NCBI RefSeq assembly: GCF_025244925.1
Contig: NZ_CP104275.1
Location: forward strand, 186,001 to 250,000
Direction of reading: 5' to 3'
Length of the DNA: 64,000 nt
Origin: Arthrobacter zhaoxinii
Lineage (GTDB): Bacteria; Actinomycetota; Actinomycetes; Actinomycetales; Micrococcaceae
Under the pieces are notes generated by a model that saw only the letters and a program-made list of their open reading frames with translations, was not told the DNA's origin and searched no databases. The position numbers were made by a program, and so were the translations under genes. Positions 8,654 to 18,335 of the stretch are shown one piece after another. Position 1 is the first letter of the stretch. Every line of letters begins with the position of its first letter.

Positions 8654-9426
8654 GACTTGCCTCCGGCAACGAGCGAGTTGAGGACTGAGCTGAAGATGCG
8701 GAGCCCGTCGGTGCCGTAGCCCAGCCCGACCTCCCCGTAGGCGGAGGAATCCGGGCCGAAGCCGGGTTCGACGGCGTGTTCGGGATGGGGCATCAACCCG
8801 ACGACGTTCCCGGCGGCATTGGAAATGCCGGCGATGCCGCGGCGGGATCCGTTGGGGTTTCCGCCGTCGTACCGGAAGACCACCCGGCCTTCGCCTTCGA
8901 GCTCGTCGAGCGTTTTTTCATCCGCGACGTACTGGCCGTCCTGGTTCTTCAGCGGAACAACCATGCCGGCTTCGGCCTCGTAGGCGTTGGTCCAGGCCGT
9001 GGTGTTGTTTTCCACGCGCAGCAGCTGGTCCGCGCAGGAGAATTTCAGGTGGTTGTTCTTGATCATGGATCCGGGCAGAAGGTGCGCCTCGGTGAGGATC
9101 TGGAAGCCGTTGCAGATGCCCAGCACGGGCATGCCGCCGGCTGCGGCGTCCACTACCTTTTCCATGAGCGGGGCGAAGCGGGCAATGGCGCCGGCGCGCA
9201 GGTAATCCCCGTAGGAGAACCCGCCGGGGATGATCACGGCATCCACTGACTGCAGATTCGCTTCGGCATGCCAGAGCCCGACGGCGGTGCCGCCGGCGAT
9301 GGTTACGGCACGGGCGGCGTCGCGGTCATCCAGCGTGCCGGGAAAGGTGATGACACCTACCCGGACCGCGCGGAGCGCGTCGTTTTCCGGGGCGACCGAA
9401 AAGTCGCCGATCAGGGGTGTACTCAA
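8650..9426 (-). CDS. purQ: Phosphoribosylformylglycinamidine synthase subunit PurQ
   Basis: Glutaminase subunit that releases ammonia for PurL. Class-I amidotransferase triad is present: nucleophile Cys105 in GICNGFQ, and the His-Glu pair in MPHPEHAVE near the C-terminus. The oxyanion-side segment [14 protein letters not shown] is also typical. The N-terminus is about 20 residues longer than the usual VGVITFPGT start, so an internal start is possible, but the ATG at 9426 is only two bases from the purS stop and keeps the operon compact. Length 258 aa. Confidence 0.97.
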   Translation of the reverse strand: MSTPLIGDFSVAPENDALRAVRVGVITFPGTLDDRDAARAVTIAGGTAVGLWHAEANLQSVDAVIIPGGFSYGDYLRAGAIARFAPLMEKVVDAAAGGMPVLGICNGFQILTEAHLLPGSMIKNNHLKFSCADQLLRVENNTTAWTNAYEAEAGMVVPLKNQDGQYVADEKTLDELEGEGRVVFRYDGGNPNGSRRGIAGISNAAGNVVGLMPHPEHAVEPGFGPDSSAYGEVGLGYGTDGLRIFSSVLNSLVAGGKS

Positions 9427-9428
9427 AA

Positions 9429-9683
9429 TCAGGCCTCCGGGATAACTTCGACGCGGGTGACGTCTTCGATCACGGGATTGGACAGCACGGTCGCAGCAGC
9501 GGTGCGGGCCTGCTCCAGGACCTCGGGGGTAACGTCCCCGTCGACGGTGAGCTCAAAGCGTTTGCCCTGGCGGACTCCGGTGAAACCCGTCAGTCCCAGG
9601 CGGGGGAGCGCCCCGGCAATGGCTTTGCCCTGCGGATCGAGGATCTCGGGCTTGGGCATGACATCAACAACGATCCGGGGCAT
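9429..9683 (-). CDS. purS: Phosphoribosylformylglycinamidine synthase subunit PurS
   Basis: Small (84 aa) structural subunit that bridges PurQ and PurL and helps channel ammonia. It begins with the family's [19 protein letters not shown] (two pieces, [11 protein letters not shown] and [11 protein letters not shown]), continues with [20 protein letters not shown], and ends with a short amphipathic helix and a strand [10 protein letters not shown]. Length and order before purQ and purL match the Gram-positive three-gene arrangement. The 124-bp gap upstream should hold the operon promoter. Confidence 0.96.
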   Translation of the reverse strand: MPRIVVDVMPKPEILDPQGKAIAGALPRLGLTGFTGVRQGKRFELTVDGDVTPEVLEQARTAAATVLSNPVIEDVTRVEVIPEA

Positions 9684-9807
9684 CCGGCAACTCCTGTGAA
9701 CGAGATGGGTGGCCGCGGACCTTGCCGTCTCACGCTGATTCAGCGCTCCGCGAGCTTGCAGGACTCATTCTAGCGGCGTTACGTACGTTACGCTGACGGC
9801 TCCGAGC

Positions 9808-10041
9808 TCAGGCCGGGATCTCCAACTGGAAGCCGCAGGCACACCGCAGCACGGTGGTTTCGAGCTGTACATCCACTGGTTCCTGCGGCATGGATTCCAC
9901 GGTGATCGGTTCGAAGATGGAGCGCTGCCGGCTGTCCCGGGGCTGCATGGGCTCGCCGCAGTGCATGTATTCGGCGTCGTCGGACTCGACGAGCCCGCGG
10001 GCCCAGAGGTATTGGTCCTCGGGGCTTGCTTCAATCGACAT
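9808..10041 (-). CDS. Small conserved hypothetical protein with Cys pairs
   Basis: A 77-aa acidic protein not recognised as a named family. Four cysteines or histidines could form a metal site: His-Cys at YMHCGEPM (about residue 28) and Cys-x-Cys in LRCACGF (about 67-69). ATG at 10041 begins MSIEASPEDQYLWARG. It is divergent from the DUF4442 gene, with a 12-bp palindrome in the shared upstream region. Confidence 0.6.
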   Translation of the reverse strand: MSIEASPEDQYLWARGLVESDDAEYMHCGEPMQPRDSRQRSIFEPITVESMPQEPVDVQLETTVLRCACGFQLEIPA

Positions 10042-10086
10042 TTTTCGCTTTCAGGTCGGTGCCGGAACATCGTTGTCCGGAAATAC

Positions 10087-10098
10087 TAAGCATGCTTA
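10087..10098. promoter_or_regulatory. Operator-like palindrome TAAGCATGCTTA
   Basis: Perfect 12-bp palindrome in an A/T-rich pocket between the divergent small hypothetical gene and the DUF4442 gene, 46 and 52 bp from the two start codons. Its position suits a repressor site, but no regulator gene lies next to it. Confidence 0.4.
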
Positions 10099-10149
10099 TT
10101 CAATACTAGAACACAGCGTGCCGGGCCGTGTACAGGGCTGCATTGTGAA

Positions 10150-10677
10150 ATGTCCCGTTACAGTGGGGCCGTGAAACTCCTGCAAGCGAAGCCGGCCACC
10201 GTCCGCCGGTTCATGAACGTGTGGCCGCCCTTTGCCTTTACCGGCATTCGCATCACCCGCCTGGACCCTGAGTATTGGGGGGTTTCCGTGCGGCTGCGGT
10301 CCTACTGGTGGAACAAGAACGTGGCAGGTGTGCATTTCGGTGGCTCCCTGTTCGCCATGACCGATCCGTTCTGGATGATGCTGCTGCTCCATCACCTCGG
10401 CGGCGACCACGTTGTGTGGGACCGTGCGGCGGAGGTCGAGTTCCTGAAGCCGGGGAAGGGCGAGGTGCGGGCCGAGTTTGTCCTGGACCCGGCCGACGTC
10501 GAGCGCCTGCGCAGGCTGGCTGCGAACGGGGACAAGGTACTCGAATGGTTCTCCGTAGATGTAACTGACAGCACCGGCGACGTGGTGGCTCGGATACGGA
10601 AGCAGGTGCATGTGCGGCGCAAACGGGACCGGCCCGGCGCGCAGGAGCCCAGCGGAACGGCGGCGGCTCATGAATGA
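10150..10677 (+). CDS. DUF4442 (thioesterase-like hotdog) protein
   Basis: A 175-aa protein of the DUF4442 family, which has the hotdog fold of acyl-CoA thioesterases and is often annotated as such. Landmarks are MNVWPPFAFTGIRI near residue 22, VRLRSYWWNKNVAGVHFGGSLFAMTDPF (the hotdog helix region, read as WWNKNVAGVHFGGSL), and DRAAEVEFLKPGKGEV in the second half. A GTG at 10171 (VKLLQAK) is an alternative start with slightly better upstream purine content. Catalytic role not shown. The last 20 residues are charged and low complexity. Confidence 0.82.
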   Translation: MSRYSGAVKLLQAKPATVRRFMNVWPPFAFTGIRITRLDPEYWGVSVRLRSYWWNKNVAGVHFGGSLFAMTDPFWMMLLLHHLGGDHVVWDRAAEVEFLKPGKGEVRAEFVLDPADVERLRRLAANGDKVLEWFSVDVTDSTGDVVARIRKQVHVRRKRDRPGAQEPSGTAAAHE

Positions 10678-10711
10678 CGGCACCAACCCTCCGCGGAAAA
10701 TGTGCCCGTAA

Positions 10712-11251
10712 CTAGAGGGCGCCGTCCGCGGGGCCCAGCAGGGCAGTGAGCCGTTCCCAGCGCGAAGTCTGGCAACCGTCCCGAAGCGAGAAGTTAGCGT
10801 CCACGGAGGCGCCGTTCACGGTGCCGGTGACATGTGCGCGCTGCATTCCGCTGATTTGCTGCTTGCACATCAAGCCCGCCGCCGGCTCCGCGAGTGCGGC
10901 TGCCCCTTGTTCCGCGAGCAGGGCACAGGCGCCGGCCGGGTCCGGAACGGTCGATCCGGCCAGGGGCTCCGCGCCGTCGCACTGCAGGGTCCAGGTGCTG
11001 CTCGTCGTCGTTCCGTCCGCCTTGAATTCGACGGTCAGCGAGATGGGTGCTGCCGCGGACGGCGCAGGTGACGCGGCCGGCGGCGTGGGGGGCGTCGTGG
11101 ACGGCGATTCCGCCGGGGATACCGGGGATACCGGGGACTCCGTGGACTGCGGCGACTCGGCGGAATTGCCGGCATTGCCGCCGCAGGCTGCTAACAGAAC
11201 GGCGGTGCACAACAGCAGGGGAACTATAACGGTTCCTTGAATGTTGCGCAC
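10712..11251 (-). CDS. Putative lipoprotein
   Basis: A 179-aa predicted lipoprotein: hydrophobic signal VIVPLLLCTAVLLAAC with a lipobox LLAAC, then a Ser/Pro/Thr-rich linker with repeated SPVSP-like units (about residues 30-75), then a folded domain of about 100 residues with three cysteines (WTLQCDGAEP, GACALLAE, MCKQQISG, RDGCQTSRWERL). The folded part, with paired cysteines and the closing CQTSRWERLTAL, resembles actinobacterial subtilisin-inhibitor-like or similar small secreted domains, but I do not assign it. GTG start at 11251. It stands alone between plus- and minus-strand genes. Confidence 0.75.
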   Translation of the reverse strand: MRNIQGTVIVPLLLCTAVLLAACGGNAGNSAESPQSTESPVSPVSPAESPSTTPPTPPAASPAPSAAAPISLTVEFKADGTTTSSTWTLQCDGAEPLAGSTVPDPAGACALLAEQGAAALAEPAAGLMCKQQISGMQRAHVTGTVNGASVDANFSLRDGCQTSRWERLTALLGPADGAL

Positions 11252-11297
11252 TGAGTGGCCTCCATTGGTAGCGGAGCCACCAGCCTAGCCAACACTG

Positions 11298-11822
11298 TCA
11301 AGCAGGGCCGGGCGAGTCTGCAGCCGCCTCTGCCTGTGCCTCGAAGTAGGGTCCCTGGCTGGGGAAATAGTCATTGAAGTCCGGGGCCGGATCGCCGCTG
11401 CGGGCGGCCAGCAGCCGGTCCAGATAGTATTCCCAGCCCGGCCCCACGCTGGAGACGGCCTGCGGGTCCTCCAGATGGTGGATGAAGTCCAGTGCGCTCC
11501 CGGCCGGATCGTTACGGAGCCGGATTTCCAGGTCCCAGCTGCCGTATTCGTCCTCCACCAGCAGGCGCAGCAGTTCCGGAGAGACGCAGTCTGCTATGCG
11601 GACCCGGCTCCAGGGCAGCCCCTCTTCGAAGAGCATCTGCAGGTCAACGGTGTCGCCCCTTCCCGGGGTTCCTTCCCAGCGGCCGAACCACTGGGCCGTC
11701 TGGTCCGGGCTGGTGAAGCTGGGCCACACTGCTGCCGGCGGTTCCGCGAACCGGCGTTGAAGAATCAGGTCGTAGGTCTCGGCACCGGTACGGATAACCC
11801 GGCCGCTTGGTTCTGGCTGCAT
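11298..11822 (-). CDS. SRPBCC (AHSA1-like) domain protein
   Basis: A 174-aa START/Bet v1-like protein of the activator-of-Hsp90 group. The N-terminal strand and helix LILQRRFAEPPAAVWPSFTSPDQTAQWFG (read as LQRRFAEPPAAVWPSF and QTAQWFG) are characteristic, followed by the beta sheet (SRVRIADCVSPELLRL) and the C-terminal helix WEYYLDRLLAAR. Such proteins bind hydrophobic ligands in a cavity; ligand unknown. Its 5' end overlaps the preceding gene's 3' end by 58 bp in a different frame, suggesting co-transcription. Confidence 0.85.
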   Translation of the reverse strand: MQPEPSGRVIRTGAETYDLILQRRFAEPPAAVWPSFTSPDQTAQWFGRWEGTPGRGDTVDLQMLFEEGLPWSRVRIADCVSPELLRLLVEDEYGSWDLEIRLRNDPAGSALDFIHHLEDPQAVSSVGPGWEYYLDRLLAARSGDPAPDFNDYFPSQGPYFEAQAEAAADSPGPA

Positions 11823-12745
11823 AGCTGCTCTCCAAAGGGTTCCAGCAGGCTCAGGATGCGGGCCCGCAGCTGCTGCGATTCCTCGGCGAAGCCGCGTTGA
11901 GCGGCTGCATACTGGGCCCGGCCGGCAGGCGTCTCTACGGCAATCGGGGTGTAACCCCAGTCAGCCAGGTCATAGGGGGAGGCGCACATGTCCATTTCCC
12001 GGATGCGCCAGGAAAGCTCAAAGGCATCCATCACCACCTCGCTGGGCAGCAGCGGCACGAGTTTGTACGCCCATTTGTACAGGTCCATGTTGGCGTGCAG
12101 GCAGCCGGGCTGCTCCAGGTCCCGCTGGTTTTCGCGGGTGGGCGTGAGCTCGTTCAGCGGCACCGCTTCCGGGGTGTAGAACCGGAAGGCATCGAAGTGG
12201 GTGCAGCGGATTTTGCTGCGCTCCACCAGCTCGTCGGTGCCCTGGGCCCCGAGCCGCAGCTGCAGGTAGTCGTGCCGGATCCCGTTGTCCTCGGACTTGT
12301 AGGCCATGGCCCACTCATGCATGCCGAAGCAGCCCAGCACCGGCCGCCTGGCGGCCGTGCGGGAAAGCAGCATGGTGGTGAATCCGAGGGCATCGCCGCG
12401 CACCGCGGCAAACCCGGCCACATCCACGGTGACCGCCGGTGTTCCGGCGTCGATTCCCGCGGCTTCCCGCTCCGTCTCTGTCAGCGTCCGGTAGAACTTC
12501 CAGGCCGTGCGTTCCACTGTGGCCGGCCCGGTCAGGACGACGCCGGCACCCGGGTGCCAGCGCAGCAGCTGGCCGGGTTTCTGGGAGTAGTAGGTGAAGA
12601 GGAAATCCTCCACCGGGTGTTTCCGGCCGGCCGAGCGCCGGGCGAGGAATCCTTCGGTGAAGGGCCGGACGCGGGTTACATGCGCCGCCTGGCGGGGAAG
12701 CCACTGGTCCTCAGACAGGACGACGGGGCGGGCGGAAGCAATCAC
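11765..12745 (-). CDS. Conserved actinobacterial protein, often labelled 3-methyladenine DNA glycosylase
   Basis: A 326-aa protein widely conserved in actinobacteria. Distinctive blocks are HPVEDFLFTYYSQKPGQLLRWHPG, read as HPVEDFLFTYYSQKP and LLRWHPGAG, then FGMHEWAMAY, RHDYLQLRLG, KIRCTHFDAFRFYTPEA and CLHANMDLYKWAYKL. Database entries for this family often say 3-methyladenine DNA glycosylase, but I see no helix-hairpin-helix with a Gly/Pro-rich loop and catalytic Asp, nor the AAG fold, so the reaction is doubtful. The many conserved His, Asp and aromatic residues suggest an enzyme or metalloprotein. Overlaps the SRPBCC gene. Confidence 0.75.
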   Translation of the reverse strand: MIASARPVVLSEDQWLPRQAAHVTRVRPFTEGFLARRSAGRKHPVEDFLFTYYSQKPGQLLRWHPGAGVVLTGPATVERTAWKFYRTLTETEREAAGIDAGTPAVTVDVAGFAAVRGDALGFTTMLLSRTAARRPVLGCFGMHEWAMAYKSEDNGIRHDYLQLRLGAQGTDELVERSKIRCTHFDAFRFYTPEAVPLNELTPTRENQRDLEQPGCLHANMDLYKWAYKLVPLLPSEVVMDAFELSWRIREMDMCASPYDLADWGYTPIAVETPAGRAQYAAAQRGFAEESQQLRARILSLLEPFGEQLCSQNQAAGLSVPVPRPTT

Positions 12746-12845
12746 CGTTCCATTATCGCGGACAGCCGTGGACGCGTCCTACGCCCCCTGGCTGTTTTCC
12801 GATGTTTCCGGGTGCCGCGCAACGGCGATCCACGCACCGGGGTTG

Positions 12846-13400
12846 TCAGGAGATGGAGCCGGGAAACTTCCCGGCCAGGACGGCCGCGAATACCGTACGG
12901 GGGTCGGTGGTGTCGCCCCGGGTTATCCGATGCAGGATGAGGCCTTCACAACAGGCCACTACTGCGTCACTGAGCCGGCCGGGCTCGGCGGCGCCGAGCC
13001 GTTCAAACGCGTCCGCGATGACCGCTCGCATCGCCTGCCGCCCGCCGGAGGCCACCTCCTGCAGCTGGGGGTCGCGGCTGGCTTCGAGGAAAACCGCCAG
13101 CCGTGCCGTGGTCAGCACCCGCAGGGGGCCGGTGGTCGTTTCGATCAGGGTTCCTAAGCTGTCGATCAGTTCGGCCGGTGTTCGGGCGGCGAACGCGCCG
13201 GAGACGCCGCCCATTTCCCGCTCGGCGATGCGCCCCAGAACTCCGGCCAGCAACTGGGCACGGGTGCGGAAATAGTTCGACGTCGAGCCGCGCGGAAGTT
13301 CCGCAGCGGCATCCACACGGCCGTGGGTGAGGGCTCGCAGGCCCTGGGTGCCCACCAGATCAATGGCGGCATCGAGGGCGCGGTTTCGGGGAGACTCCAT
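12846..13400 (-). CDS. TetR-family transcriptional regulator
   Basis: A 184-aa repressor-type protein. The N-terminal helix-turn-helix reads ALDAAIDLVGTQGLRALTH then VDAAAELPRGSTSNYFRTRAQLL, the usual TetR pattern, followed by an all-helical ligand-binding domain. It is divergent from an epoxide-hydrolase-like gene, and three copies of a 14-bp dyad fill the 75-bp gap; the first copy is only seven bases from its ATG and contains a TATAGT hexamer suited to be its own -10 box, so autoregulation and leaderless transcription are likely. The inducer is unknown, perhaps a substrate of the hydrolase. Confidence 0.92.
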   Translation of the reverse strand: MESPRNRALDAAIDLVGTQGLRALTHGRVDAAAELPRGSTSNYFRTRAQLLAGVLGRIAEREMGGVSGAFAARTPAELIDSLGTLIETTTGPLRVLTTARLAVFLEASRDPQLQEVASGGRQAMRAVIADAFERLGAAEPGRLSDAVVACCEGLILHRITRGDTTDPRTVFAAVLAGKFPGSIS

Positions 13401-13406
13401 GCTCTT

Positions 13407-13464
13407 ACTATAGACATAGTGAAAACTAACTATAAACGTAGTGACATTCCACTATGACCGTAGT
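13407..13464. promoter_or_regulatory. Three phased TetR operators (ACTAT-N4-RTAGT)
   Basis: Three copies of a 14-bp dyad occupy 13407-13420, 13429-13442 and 13451-13464. The first is a perfect inverted repeat (ACTAT, four bases, ATAGT); the other two read ACTAT-N4-GTAGT. Start-to-start distance is exactly 22 bp both times, about two helical turns, so bound dimers would sit on the same DNA face. The array lies between the divergent tetR and hydrolase genes and covers both promoter regions. Confidence 0.85.
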
Positions 13465-13475
13465 AGCGTCGGAGT

Positions 13476-14348
13476 ATGAAAACTCCTCTGGATATCCAGC
13501 CCCGGCTCGACGGGGTGACACATCGCATGGTCAATGTCGGCGGCCTGAACATCCATGTCGCCGAGGCCGGGCAGGGCGCTCCCCTGTTGCTCCTGCACGG
13601 TTTTCCCGAGCACTGGTGGCAATGGCACCGCATCATCGGCCCGCTCGCCGAGAACCACCGGGTGATCTGCCCGGACGGGCGCGGAGCCGGCTGGACGGAT
13701 GCGCCCGGCAGCGGTTACGGGCGGGATCAGCTGGCCGCTGACGTCCTTGGACTACTGGATGCCCTGGGGCTTGAGAAGGTCGGTGTTCTCTCGCATGACT
13801 GGGGCTCGCTGGTCACCTATCAGGTCTGTCTCCGCCACCCGGACCGGGTTTCGGCGCACCTCTCACTGAGCATTCCCCCTCCGTACTTCGACTTCGACAT
13901 CCGCATGGTGCTGACCATCCTTCGGCATGTCCGGCACAACGTGGTGGCGATGCCGGTGATCGGAGCCGGACTGCTGCGCCCGGCTCTGGTGCGGAGGGTC
14001 CTAGCGGACTTCTCGGCCGCGGGATCGTTCACGGAGCAGGACGCAGACCTATTCGCCGGCCGTTATGCGGACCCTGCCCGGTCCCGGGCCGGATCGGCAC
14101 TGTACCGGCAGTTCATCAATCCCGAAGGCGTGCGGATTATGCGCGGGGCCTACCGAAACACCCGGCTGGCCACCCGGACGCGCGTCCTCATCGGCACCGA
14201 CGACCCCGGCATGCAGGCCGGCTTTGTGCACGGCTACAAGCAATTCTGCGATGATCTGGACGTCGACTACCTGTCCGGAGCCAACCATTTTGTGGCTGCC
14301 GACCGGCCCGACGCCGTCATCACCGCCGCACGGGAGGTGTTCGCCTAA
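13476..14348 (+). CDS. Epoxide-hydrolase / haloalkane-dehalogenase-like alpha/beta hydrolase
   Basis: A 290-aa cytoplasmic hydrolase. Oxyanion motif HGFPE is at residues 41-45, the strand-6 motif DGRGAGWTD follows, and the nucleophile elbow SHDWG places Asp108 in the nucleophile position used by epoxide hydrolases and haloalkane dehalogenases. The C-terminal GANHFVAADRPD carries the catalytic His. HGFPE favours an epoxide hydrolase, but the two ring-opening tyrosines in the cap cannot be assigned with certainty. The substrate is unknown. ATG at 13476 with a GGAGT just upstream. Expression should be controlled by the divergent TetR regulator through the three operators. Confidence 0.9.
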   Translation: MKTPLDIQPRLDGVTHRMVNVGGLNIHVAEAGQGAPLLLLHGFPEHWWQWHRIIGPLAENHRVICPDGRGAGWTDAPGSGYGRDQLAADVLGLLDALGLEKVGVLSHDWGSLVTYQVCLRHPDRVSAHLSLSIPPPYFDFDIRMVLTILRHVRHNVVAMPVIGAGLLRPALVRRVLADFSAAGSFTEQDADLFAGRYADPARSRAGSALYRQFINPEGVRIMRGAYRNTRLATRTRVLIGTDDPGMQAGFVHGYKQFCDDLDVDYLSGANHFVAADRPDAVITAAREVFA

Positions 14349-14505
14349 GCGGTGCCGCCGTCGTCGGCTTACCGCCTCGAGCAGCCGGTGCAGGCTGCGG
14401 TTGGATCCTGTCTGCGGAATCCGTTGTCCCTGCCGGAACGAGACCAATGGTTGGCGGTGAAACGTTAGTACGATAGGAGCAGGATGCCCGTTGGAAAGGT
14501 GCAGC

Positions 14506-14721
14506 ATGGTTGAGAAGGAAAGCTTTGTAACCCGGTTCATGCGGACCACGGGCAAGGTGCGGCTGATCTTCGGACCGGCGCAGCAGGGATCCCTGGATCA
14601 TCCGATGACGGAGGAGAACCAGGCCCTGCTCAAGTCCCAGCAGGCGCAGGAAAAAGCTCTGTGGGAAACCGTGACCCGCGCCGACGGCAGCAGCTACATC
14701 GTTTCGCGCAGGCCCGAGTAA
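14506..14721 (+). CDS. Small conserved actinobacterial protein
   Basis: A 71-aa charged protein starting MVEKESFVTRFMRTTGKVRL; ATG at 14506 has GGAAAGG six bases upstream. Its body is an Asn/Gln/Glu-rich helix (TEENQALLKSQQAQEKALWE) and a short C-terminal strand pair (TRADGSSYIVSRRPE). I know of similar short proteins in Arthrobacter but no function. It is followed 17 bp later by a strong terminator and then the convergent lysC gene. Confidence 0.7.
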   Translation: MVEKESFVTRFMRTTGKVRLIFGPAQQGSLDHPMTEENQALLKSQQAQEKALWETVTRADGSSYIVSRRPE

Positions 14722-14738
14722 GCCCTCGGGACGCACAG

Positions 14739-14773
14739 GAGGCCGGCACCACAGCGGGTGCCGGCCTCTTTTG
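14739..14773 (+). terminator. Rho-independent terminator
   Basis: Stem GAGGCCGGCACC / GGTGCCGGCCTC (12 bp, perfect) with a six-base loop is followed by TTTT on the plus strand. It ends the transcript of the 71-aa gene and may also block read-through from the convergent lysC, though without a T run on that side. Confidence 0.9.
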
Positions 14774-14797
14774 CGCCTGACTTCGGTTAGGCCGGCC

Positions 14798-16084
<1,287 letters not shown>

Positions 16085-16301
16085 GCGTACGCTTTCTTCA
16101 ATGTCGTTGTGGTTGCTGTGCCCGGCATCTTCGGCGCGGCAGGAACTGTGTTCCAAGGGAAAAGCGGGCGGTACTCCCCGCGAGGCCCGTTCAGAAAGTC
16201 TATCGCCGCCGTCGGGCACTCCCGAAATATACGGACGTAACCTGCTGCCACCGGCGAGTCTGCGCCGCCCAGGGGCGACGGCGGACCCTAGGGTGGGCGC
16301 C

Positions 16302-17237
16302 ATGGAGACGAGAACCGGCACCGGTGTGGTCGCCGAGGGCATCAGGCGCAGTTTCGGACGCGTCGAAGCGATCCGCAGGATGGACTTCACGGCACCCGCA
16401 GGGGAAGTCACGGCCCTGATCGGTCCGAACGGGTCCGGCAAGACCACCCTGCTGCTGATTCTTGCGTCCCTGCTCGCCCCGGACGGCGGCTCGGTGCGGA
16501 TCAACGGATTCGATCCCCTGAAGAACCCGCTCGACGTCCGGGCCGGGATGGGGTGGATGCCGGACACCCTGGGCACCTGGGGCTCCCTGACCGCCCGCGA
16601 AATCCTGGTGACGGTGGGCGGCCTCTACGGCATCGAGCGTTCCGCGGCCGGAGAGCGGGCTGCCGAGCTCTTGGAGACCGTCCATCTCACCGACTTTGCG
16701 GACAAGCCCGCCCGGGTGTTCTCCCGCGGCCAGCAGCAGCGGCTGAGCCTGGCCCGGGCGCTGATCCATAACCCGTCGGTCCTGCTGCTGGACGAACCGG
16801 CGTCCGGACTCGATCCGGGCTCACGGGTTGACCTGCGGGTGCTGCTGCGCCGGCTCGCTGCCGCCGGGAAGACGGTGGTGGTCTCCTCGCACGTGCTGTC
16901 GGAGCTGGACGAAATGGTGGACCGGGCGGTCTTCGTGGCCCGTGGCGAGACGGTGAAGACCCAGTCACTGGCCGACGCCGGTGCACAGGAACGCTGGTAC
17001 ACCATCCGGTCCCTGAATACCGGGTCGCTGCTGCGGCAGATCGATGAGTTCCACATCCCCTACCGCCAGCGGGGCGGAGCGGACCGGCCCGAGGTGCAGG
17101 TCCGGCTGACCGGTGAAACCGCCGCAGCACAGCTGTTGCGGTCACTGGTGCAGGCCGACGTCGCCGTCACCGTCTTCGGCCCCGCCGGCGGCGCGCTCGA
17201 GGAGACCTACATGAGTCTGGACGCTGACCGCCGATGA
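16302..17237 (+). CDS. ABC transporter ATPase (ABC-2 exporter type)
   Basis: A 311-aa ATPase of the DrrA/CcmA-like exporter group. Walker [11 protein letters not shown]-loop region [15 protein letters not shown] (proline replaces the usual Gln-Glu neighbourhood), signature SRGQQQR, Walker [16 protein letters not shown] and H-loop [13 protein letters not shown] are present. The C-terminal extension after residue 220 is typical of this group. ATG at 16302 with AGGGTGGG upstream. Its stop overlaps the start of the permease gene by four bases (ATGA). Cargo unknown. Confidence 0.9.
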   Translation: METRTGTGVVAEGIRRSFGRVEAIRRMDFTAPAGEVTALIGPNGSGKTTLLLILASLLAPDGGSVRINGFDPLKNPLDVRAGMGWMPDTLGTWGSLTAREILVTVGGLYGIERSAAGERAAELLETVHLTDFADKPARVFSRGQQQRLSLARALIHNPSVLLLDEPASGLDPGSRVDLRVLLRRLAAAGKTVVVSSHVLSELDEMVDRAVFVARGETVKTQSLADAGAQERWYTIRSLNTGSLLRQIDEFHIPYRQRGGADRPEVQVRLTGETAAAQLLRSLVQADVAVTVFGPAGGALEETYMSLDADRR

Positions 17238-18289
17238 GTACGCAGACACTTCCTGCTCCCGCGCTTGGGTTCTGGTCCGGCGTGCGGTCGGTCTTCGCCC
17301 TGGAAATGAAGCAGCGGCTGCGCTCCCGCAGCTGGTATGTGCTGCTGATTGTCTGGTTTGGCGTGATCGGCCTGGTGGCCACGCTGACGGCTCTGGGATC
17401 CTCCGCTGAAGTCGGGCCGCAGGGCCCGGTGCTCTATGAGCTGATGGTTGGCTTCATCCTGTTCTTCGGGCTGCTGCTGGCGCCGGCTCTTTCCGCCAAT
17501 GCGGTCAACGGCGACCGCGCCGCCGGCACGCTGGCCGTCCTTCAGATCACCCTTCTGCGCCCCGGCCAGATTCTTGCCGGTAAATGGCTGGCCTCCTGGG
17601 TCGCGTCCATGGGGTTCCTGGTTGCCAGCATTCCCTTCCTGCTCTGGGCGCTGGCCCTGGGCGGTGTCCAGCCACTGTCCGCAGTGGTTGCGGTGGTGAT
17701 GCTGGCTGTGGAACTGGGAATCGTCTGTGCCGTGGGGGTGGGGGTGTCTGCTCTCGCCGCCCGGCCGCTGTTCTCCATAGTGGTCACCTACATGCTGGTG
17801 GCCCTGCTGGGGCTGGGCACGCTGATTGCGTTCGCGCTGAGCGGCTTCCTCACCGAAGGGACCGTCAAGGTCAACAGTTCAACCTATTCCTACACTGCTG
17901 ACGGCACGGAGGAATACACCTGTTCGGGCCCGTTGACGGAGATACCCGTTGCGCACACGGAACGGATTGCCTGGATTCTTGCAGCGAACCCCTTCGTGGT
18001 GGTGGCCGATTCCACTCCCTCCACAGCGGAGCCGGACAGGAACGGGTTCCCCGCCGCTGGAGTGATGGAGGAGATCAGCGACACGGTGCGCCTGGCCCAG
18101 GCCGGACCGGAGTACAGCATGCCGTGCGTCAACGGCGAGGTCCGCGGGACCAGCCAGCCCGACGTACCGCCGATCTGGCCGCTGGGACTCATGCTCCAGG
18201 CCGCGTTGGCCGCGCTGCTGGTGTTCCTGGGCAGGCTCAGGCTGCGGACGCCGGTCCGTAACCTCTCCGCCGGAACCCGGATTGCCTAG
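17234..18289 (+). CDS. ABC-2 type transporter permease
   Basis: A 351-aa membrane protein with about six hydrophobic segments, including WYVLLIVWFGVIGLVATLTAL near residue 35, VGFILFFGLLLAPALSANAV, MGFLVASIPFLLWALAL and a large extracellular loop (about residues 210-305) before the last helix at 310-335. The loop is rich in Ser/Thr and acidic residues and holds two cysteines (EYTCSGPL and YSMPCVNG) that could pair outside the cell. Coupled by a four-base overlap to the ATPase gene; together they form an exporter of unknown substrate. Confidence 0.88.
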   Translation: MSTQTLPAPALGFWSGVRSVFALEMKQRLRSRSWYVLLIVWFGVIGLVATLTALGSSAEVGPQGPVLYELMVGFILFFGLLLAPALSANAVNGDRAAGTLAVLQITLLRPGQILAGKWLASWVASMGFLVASIPFLLWALALGGVQPLSAVVAVVMLAVELGIVCAVGVGVSALAARPLFSIVVTYMLVALLGLGTLIAFALSGFLTEGTVKVNSSTYSYTADGTEEYTCSGPLTEIPVAHTERIAWILAANPFVVVADSTPSTAEPDRNGFPAAGVMEEISDTVRLAQAGPEYSMPCVNGEVRGTSQPDVPPIWPLGLMLQAALAALLVFLGRLRLRTPVRNLSAGTRIA

Positions 18290-18335
18290 CGGTGGGTCGA
18301 TTTCCGGTCCGGCGGGCCGGTCCGACGGGGTTTGG

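Noticed and set aside
5981..8719. A 912-codon open frame on the plus strand opposite purL.
   Set aside because: It has the Gly/His/Val-rich composition of a codon-bias shadow, runs across purL, its end and the gap, and has no family resemblance. purL on the other strand is certain.
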